The notes under the pieces: model-generated
Seen by the model: the letters and a program-made list of their open reading frames with translations, nothing else
Databases searched by the model: none
What the model was told of the DNA's origin: nothing
Made by a program: the position numbers and the translations under genes
Shown: positions 20,329 to 25,509 of the stretch, in pieces
Layout: every line of letters begins with the position of its first letter
Position numbering within the stretch: the first letter of the stretch is position 1
Assembly: GCF_009725235.1 (NCBI RefSeq)
Contig: NZ_WJFC01000192.1
Coordinates: 1-25,509, forward strand
Reading direction: 5' to 3'
DNA from: Scytonema sp. UIC 10036
GTDB taxonomy: Bacteria; Cyanobacteriota; Cyanobacteriia; Cyanobacteriales; Nostocaceae
Length of the DNA stretch: 25,509 nt

Positions 20329-23300
20329 ATGTTAAAAATAGGTAAGAAAAATATCAACCTGATCGCGGTTGAAATCGAATCTAAGCTACCTGATATTGTA
20401 ACAGAACCACTACCTATAGTACAGTTACCGCCAATTCCCGATAATGTTACGAATGCCACAGATACCGAATATCAAGATGACAAACTTAATCTGCTAATTG
20501 AGTGTGTGACATCATACATACCTGAATTAGAAGATTACTTTGGTGAATCTGCTAAATGCTTTTTTGCTAGAGAGGAATTAGATGCTGATTTTAACCCTCT
20601 AAAAAATCACCTGATAAAATTGGGTTATGATGTCAAGTCTATTCCTAGAAATGCAATTACTAAAGAACTAAACAAACTTTGGGATAAATATGTACCTAGA
20701 CCGCACGAAAGAAATCAAAAAAAGCTGAATAATTTTCTCAAAATGCCTATAGTGCAAGAGTTTTTCAACAGGCATAAGCTAGATATTGAGAAAATACAGA
20801 TTGAAATTTACAAAGATGGACGCAAAGCATTAAAACTCAAATTTAGAAAGATAAAAGTTACTTTATTGATGTTTTTTGCTTTCGCTGACTTATTCAAAGT
20901 TTTTGGTGATAACCTACGTTGGATATGGACTGAAGAAGCAAAGCTTACACAGTTTCGCACCATTAAAGTATTGGGTAAAGTTCGTCAGTCTCTAATGGTA
21001 AATGGTGAAATTTTAGATTTCGACTATTCACTTTTTGACCCTCGTTATGTATTTCCGCCTATCCCATCTGGCTTAGACAATCAATGTAAAGTGTTTGGGG
21101 TTGATGGAAGTAAAGTTGATATGGGTAGTGAGATTAAAGCAATAGGAGGAGAAGACAAACCACATCAGTACTGGATTGAGCATATTCACGAAGTAGGCGA
21201 AAAATACCCTACTGTTCTAAAAAACTATGCTATAAATGACCCTGTAATTACGTATAAATTATACAAAAGGTTACAGGAATTGTTTAAGCAGATATTTGAA
21301 ATTTTAGAAATACCCCACACACCAGATATTTGTGAAAGTATCGCTGAAACGTGTGGTAAAAACATTCAAACCATCTTCAAACATCTAAATTTATTTCACT
21401 TTTCAAGCTTAAATGATGGTATAGAACCTGAAATTGCAGAGAAAAAACTAGAAGAATTATTGAAATTAAGCGGTCTTAGAAATCTTTCTAAACTTCAACA
21501 TAATGAATATGGTGTGTTACCGGGTGAAACAGTAGGAGGACTCTTACAATCGCGTACAGCACCTTATCCGTTGATTAAAGGCTTATTGATGGACTTGGAT
21601 GAAAAATCATGCTATGCGACCGCACTATGTAACATGAACATTTATTTAGGTGAACCAATACACCAAACATTCCACAATAGCGACAATGCACCTACTTTAG
21701 GTCAAGCATGGAATGCAATTAAAAACTTAGGCGTTCCAAAAGATGCTTACCTTATAATGGCATCTGGAAAACTTAAAAAAGCCATTAACACATTAGTGTT
21801 ATCCAATCTAAAGTTTAACCCTGAGACTTGCATTACATCAGATTACAAGCGTTATGCATTCCCAGAAGACTTAGATTTAGAACAAGAGTACATTAATCTT
21901 ATTAACAGTGAAAAATCTTCTGAACCTAGTAGCACCAGTGTAATTGACACCAAGGAAATTATAGCTGGAAAGTTTGGAGAAGCTACTTTTACGGCACTCT
22001 CAGACCTACCAGAAGATTGGTTTGAAGAATTTTTAAATCTCAAAGTAGATGCTGTCATCTTCTATCATCCAAATTTGATGTGTGATTCTTTTAGTGAATA
22101 TTTTGAAAAAGTTAAGTTACTCAGTAAATCACCTATCAAAATTACACTAAACGAACAAACTGCACTTTCTACAAAAGAAGTTCAGGTTTACGCAAACAAC
22201 GTATGTTTAAGGTTTCCAGCGTGGAAATATTATCAAAATATCAAAAAATTACGAGGTAAATACAAAGAAGATAAAAACCCAATTCAAGAAATTTTCAAAT
22301 TAATCTTGAATTCGACATATGGTGTGTTGGCATCACCTGTAATGGGTATCAATAACGTAATAGCTGCTAACTACATCACTGCTTGTGCGCGTGCTGCTTG
22401 TTGGCGAATGATTGTAAGTTTAAACGGTACACAAGCTATTACAGATGGTACAGCCTTAAAAACAGAAACCATTCCATTCGGTCAGACACTACGAGAAATA
22501 CTAGCTAAAAACCCAAAATACTTAATCGAATATGAACCTAACTTCAGTCACAATGAATTAAACGATTGGACACCTAAAAAAGCTGGAGACTTCAACACAA
22601 TCTATAAAGAACATCTCAAAAAGTTTTTAGGTAAAACTGATTGGTTAATAGATATGTACGACTATGACCTAAAAGATGAAAAAACAGATACAGGTGAAGA
22701 AAATTTTATCTTTAACGAACTACTAAATACAAATGGTGCTAATTACATAAAACAGGGATTTGGCACTAAGAAAATGAAAGCTAGGTCTTATAGAAGTAAT
22801 GAATTTCTTATTAAGTGGTATAACGACATATGCAATGACAAGTATGATAGACATCTAATAATAGTTGATGAAAATGTCGTCAAATTAGCTGATGGCAGTG
22901 AAGATGCACTACGCATACTAAAAGACGCTGAAAAAGTATCAAATCAAGGTAAGCGAAATGTAATCAAAATGACTTCAGAACTAGCAGAGGAAATCACCAG
23001 CTATGGCATTCTTCATCCTATGGGATGGAGTAAGAAAGAAATAAAGTTGATGAAGTTAATCAGCACCAGTCAGTTTTTACCACCTACAAAAGAGGTAAGA
23101 AAAGACTTAGACCGCTTTTTACTTCGATGTAGCACAATTTCTAAAGAACTGCTAGATGGTAAATTCTGGAAAAACTTACAAGAGTCACATCTTAAAGAAG
23201 TGGAAGCATATTTTAAACAAGAAAGAATTAACATAACAATGCGTTCTGACCTGAATTACGAAGCATTTAACGATAAATATCCATGTGGTTTAGGTTTTGA

Positions 23301-23619
23301 ATTAATCTGTTGGGGGAGTACCAGAACATTTACAGAAGTTCGTCAGGTAATACAAAAGTACGTACTTGATAAAACATTCAATGTAGGAATTAAAGTGAAT
23401 AACTTGCAACAACACATAGATTTTTCTGACAAAATTCTTCCCAAACTTAAAGACAACAGACAGTTAAAACTATTTCTAGCAGCATCACAAATTATCAAAT
23501 TAAATGCTGAGATGGAATACAGAGAAAAGCTCTCTAGAAGCGTTCAAGATAACCCTACAGGACGTAAAGTAACATTCTCTGACATCACCACTATTAAACT
23601 AGAAAACGTGAAAATGTAA
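20329..23619 (+). CDS. Family B DNA polymerase, divergent
   Basis: An 1,096-aa polymerase. Polymerase motifs: pre-motif GGLLQSRT (403-410), motif A MDLDEKSCYA (421-430, catalytic Asp424), motif B KLILNSTYG (657-665), motif C ITDG (704-707, Asp706). Motif C has Ile where the first Asp of the usual DTD stands; the essential second Asp is kept. The N-terminal exonuclease region keeps the last motif, YAINDPVITYKLY (300-312), but the equivalents of the Exo I DxE and Exo II NxxxFD are not evident (residues about 180-210), so proofreading may be lost. The C-terminal 350 residues (about 740-1096) are unassigned and hold no motif I recognise. AAGGA (20316-20320) sits 8 bases before the start. It is the largest gene and probably replicates the element. 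Whether it is protein-primed cannot be told from sequence, and no terminal protein is seen. Confidence 0.85.
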   Translation: MLKIGKKNINLIAVEIESKLPDIVTEPLPIVQLPPIPDNVTNATDTEYQDDKLNLLIECVTSYIPELEDYFGESAKCFFAREELDADFNPLKNHLIKLGYDVKSIPRNAITKELNKLWDKYVPRPHERNQKKLNNFLKMPIVQEFFNRHKLDIEKIQIEIYKDGRKALKLKFRKIKVTLLMFFAFADLFKVFGDNLRWIWTEEAKLTQFRTIKVLGKVRQSLMVNGEILDFDYSLFDPRYVFPPIPSGLDNQCKVFGVDGSKVDMGSEIKAIGGEDKPHQYWIEHIHEVGEKYPTVLKNYAINDPVITYKLYKRLQELFKQIFEILEIPHTPDICESIAETCGKNIQTIFKHLNLFHFSSLNDGIEPEIAEKKLEELLKLSGLRNLSKLQHNEYGVLPGETVGGLLQSRTAPYPLIKGLLMDLDEKSCYATALCNMNIYLGEPIHQTFHNSDNAPTLGQAWNAIKNLGVPKDAYLIMASGKLKKAINTLVLSNLKFNPETCITSDYKRYAFPEDLDLEQEYINLINSEKSSEPSSTSVIDTKEIIAGKFGEATFTALSDLPEDWFEEFLNLKVDAVIFYHPNLMCDSFSEYFEKVKLLSKSPIKITLNEQTALSTKEVQVYANNVCLRFPAWKYYQNIKKLRGKYKEDKNPIQEIFKLILNSTYGVLASPVMGINNVIAANYITACARAACWRMIVSLNGTQAITDGTALKTETIPFGQTLREILAKNPKYLIEYEPNFSHNELNDWTPKKAGDFNTIYKEHLKKFLGKTDWLIDMYDYDLKDEKTDTGEENFIFNELLNTNGANYIKQGFGTKKMKARSYRSNEFLIKWYNDICNDKYDRHLIIVDENVVKLADGSEDALRILKDAEKVSNQGKRNVIKMTSELAEEITSYGILHPMGWSKKEIKLMKLISTSQFLPPTKEVRKDLDRFLLRCSTISKELLDGKFWKNLQESHLKEVEAYFKQERINITMRSDLNYEAFNDKYPCGLGFELICWGSTRTFTEVRQVIQKYVLDKTFNVGIKVNNLQQHIDFSDKILPKLKDNRQLKLFLAASQIIKLNAEMEYREKLSRSVQDNPTGRKVTFSDITTIKLENVKM

Positions 23620-23760
23620 AGAACTTTTGATAGAATTACAAAATTGAAGTTATCACAGTATTTTTACGGTATTTTATTCGATTAAACGTAAATATAAGCA
23701 TGAAAATTCAGCAATTGTATCGAGGTTTTATTAGTAAATATTTGTCATATTTGTTGTATT

Positions 23761-23840
23761 AGATTATCAATCCTTTTTGATAATCTAGAAGAGGTCTGTG
23801 TTTTTAGAGAGACCAAAATTGTAAACAATTTTGGGGTCTC
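23761..23840 (+). promoter_or_regulatory. Two hairpins ahead of the small right-end gene
   Basis: The first is AGATTATCAA (23761-23770) with TTGATAATCT (23777-23786), loop 6. The second pairs GAGACC AAAATTGT (23809-23822) with ACAATTTT GG GGTCTC (23825-23840), with a 2-base loop and a 2-base bulge. The second ends 3 bases before ATG 23844 and would mask its ribosome-binding region, so it may control translation or act as a terminator after the polymerase. From 23620 to 23843 I see no gene. Confidence 0.6.
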
Positions 23841-23843
23841 AAA

Positions 23844-24005
23844 ATGACTATAAAACAAATGTTTCTGTTAGTTGTAGGTGTTGTTTACCCATTAAGCCTA
23901 TCTGCTTATAAAGTAGAATATTTACCTCTAGCAGAAAAAATTACACCAGTGGCGTTAACTCTTATTTATAACAGTAAAGAAGATTCAAATAAAAAACGCA
24001 AATAA
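23844..24005 (+). CDS. Small exported or membrane peptide
   Basis: A 53-aa protein: a short N-terminus, a hydrophobic segment (MFLLVVGVVYPLSLSA, about 6-21) resembling a signal peptide or membrane anchor, and a basic Lys-rich end (KEDSNKKRK). There is no clear ribosome-binding site, but a hairpin lies immediately upstream. It ends 20 bp short of the right terminal repeat. Function unknown; could be a toxin-like or membrane peptide, or a chance frame. Confidence 0.45.
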   Translation: MTIKQMFLLVVGVVYPLSLSAYKVEYLPLAEKITPVALTLIYNSKEDSNKKRK

Positions 24006-24025
24006 ACACTAGTACTACTCCCCCT

Positions 24026-25509
24026 ATGCCCGTGTGTGGTGTTGGGGGTTTTGGTGATTTACGCATAGCAAAAAATACATAGATTTCCGTACACCCTTCA
24101 CTCCCCTATAGAGAATTCTCTATGGATTACGTATAAATTGCTGAAAACTATATAGGACAATAGTTTTAATAATGCAGTATAAAATACATAGAGAGTAAGT
24201 ACATCCATCTATAGCATAGATAAAACTCTATGGATTATTTTACGCATATTTTAAGTAAATTTATTTACACTTAGTTTTACGCACGTAGATAATAAACCAC
24301 ATAAATACGTTATGTAATACACTACTACTTTTTAAGTTTATACAAGCTAAAAACCCTTACTACACGGTCGTTTCAAGCGTACCTCCGATGTAACTGGCTT
24401 GTAGAGCCACTTTCGAGCATTTTTTTGAAAAAAATTTTTTTCCGATTTTACCTCTGAGAAAACCTAGTCAGTGAGCGACTTTTGAGCATTTTCTGAAAAA
24501 ATTTTCAAATCCCGAATTTTTCAGAGGTATTTTTCAACCCCTATATAGGGGTGGTCGAACGTTCGCACCTAATACCTCTGTACGAACGTTCGACCACCCC
24601 CCACACCCCGACCATCCCCAGTGATGCCCGTGCCATGACTGGATACTCCCCCCAGTCATGCCCGACCACTGCCCCAAAGGATACGGGACTCCTACCCCCA
24701 ACACACCCTCTAGAATCGCTTGCAAGCTGTCTGTAATTTAATCTTGGTAACATAGCCCGTTTTCAAAACGTCTCATTAGCGGTGTCTAGAATCCTTATCT
24801 GGTAACGGACGAGAGGAAACGGGACTCCTACCCCGACCACTCCCCCAACGCGGGACGCTGGACGCACCGCCACAATGATTATTGATAAGCTAAATCTCAA
24901 AAAGTTGTCGCGATCGCAGAAGGAAAACTTATGTCATGTCCCTACACCCCCGACGCGCTACCCCGACTGCCAAAAAGTTTTTAGGTAAAAATACAGGGTG
25001 GTTTCGCTCTCGTTCGCTTTTTGTCAATCGGACAAAACCCACTCGTACATAGATACAACTATGACTGTACAAGTCCGCCTTAGTACATAGATATCGATAT
25101 GGGTATACGAGTTAATACTAGTACACAGATGACAGTGAGACCGTCAATATGGGTGTACAAGAGGGTGCGTTAGAAACAGGGACAATTCGTTTATCTATGT
25201 ACGAGTGGGTATGTCTACATAAATATGGGTGTACGAGAGGGTGTACGATGACTGAACGAGTCCTTTGATACATAGATAAATCGTCTCGTACATAGATATA
25301 TGCGTGTACGAGTCGTCATGTATCTATGTACGAGAGGATGTGTGCAATCCACTATCTATGTACTAGAGGATATGTGTATTTGGTTATCTCTGTACGAGAG
25401 GGTTAAGATAGACTTATCTTTGCACGAGTACGACTAATCTATAGATACCATACTTTCATTCCATGTTCTCATGAGAACATGGAATGAAAGTATGGTATCT
25501 ATAGATTAG
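24026..25509 (-). repeat. Right terminal inverted repeat, 1,484 bp
   Basis: Exact inverted copy of 1-1484, with all subfeatures at mirrored positions (25510 minus the left coordinate). The copy includes the first 14 codons of the frame that opens at 1444 on the left; on this side that frame runs on the minus strand from 24066 through about 20 unrelated codons to a stop. Identity between the two repeats is expected if they are homogenised by recombination or terminal replication. Confidence 0.97.
25434..25509. repeat. Right hairpin telomere palindrome
   Basis: Identical to the left 76-bp palindrome, centred between 25471 and 25472. If both centres are hairpin tips, the unique linear molecule spans 39 to 25471 (25,433 bp). 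Confidence 0.9.

Overview
This window looks like a complete linear extrachromosomal element, probably a plasmid of a filamentous cyanobacterium. Both ends carry the same 1,484-bp sequence in inverted orientation (1-1484 and 24026-25509). Each extreme end is a perfect 76-bp palindrome, as expected if sequencing read around a covalently closed hairpin telomere. The element encodes a compact telomere resolvase (protelomerase, 4632-5666) that could make such ends. The cyanobacterial assignment is inference. It rests on the EAD1-NACHT protein with Gly-Leu membrane repeats, the cyanobacterial-style pentapeptide-repeat protein, and the HIP1 octamer GCGATCGC, which I spotted only in the inverted repeats.

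Layout. The inverted repeats hold no convincing gene of their own but are dense in subterminal repeats, palindromes and tandem repeats. From the left: a PLD-family putative defence nuclease (its upstream region lies in the repeat), two small genes including a terminase-small-subunit-like HTH protein, then a long minus-strand block. Read from its upstream end, that block has an operon of unknown small and membrane proteins, a membrane-anchored coiled-coil ATPase with a C-terminal zinc ribbon, a TTGGTGC repeat cluster, a small gene, and a ParM/ParR-like partition operon closed by a terminator. Further left on the same strand are a pentapeptide-repeat membrane protein, a frameshifted tyrosine recombinase, an EAD1-NACHT membrane protein, the protelomerase and a 385-aa protein sharing its promoter sequence.

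The strands diverge at about 17.8-17.96 kb, at a cluster of GCTGGCATAATGGC repeats. Rightward genes follow: a ribbon-helix-helix protein, two unknowns, a possible OB-fold protein, and an 1,096-aa family B DNA polymerase, with a small exported or membrane peptide next to the right repeat.

Together the genes suggest a self-sufficient replicon: hairpin ends plus resolvase for end maintenance, its own DNA polymerase with a possible ssDNA-binding partner for copying, ParMR for segregation, and a membrane ATPase complex of unknown role, perhaps DNA movement. It also carries conflict-type genes (PLD, NACHT, pentapeptide). No classical plasmid Rep initiator is recognisable. Hairpin ends, long terminal inverted repeats and a self-encoded family B polymerase recall the poxvirus genome plan more than known bacterial hairpin plasmids.
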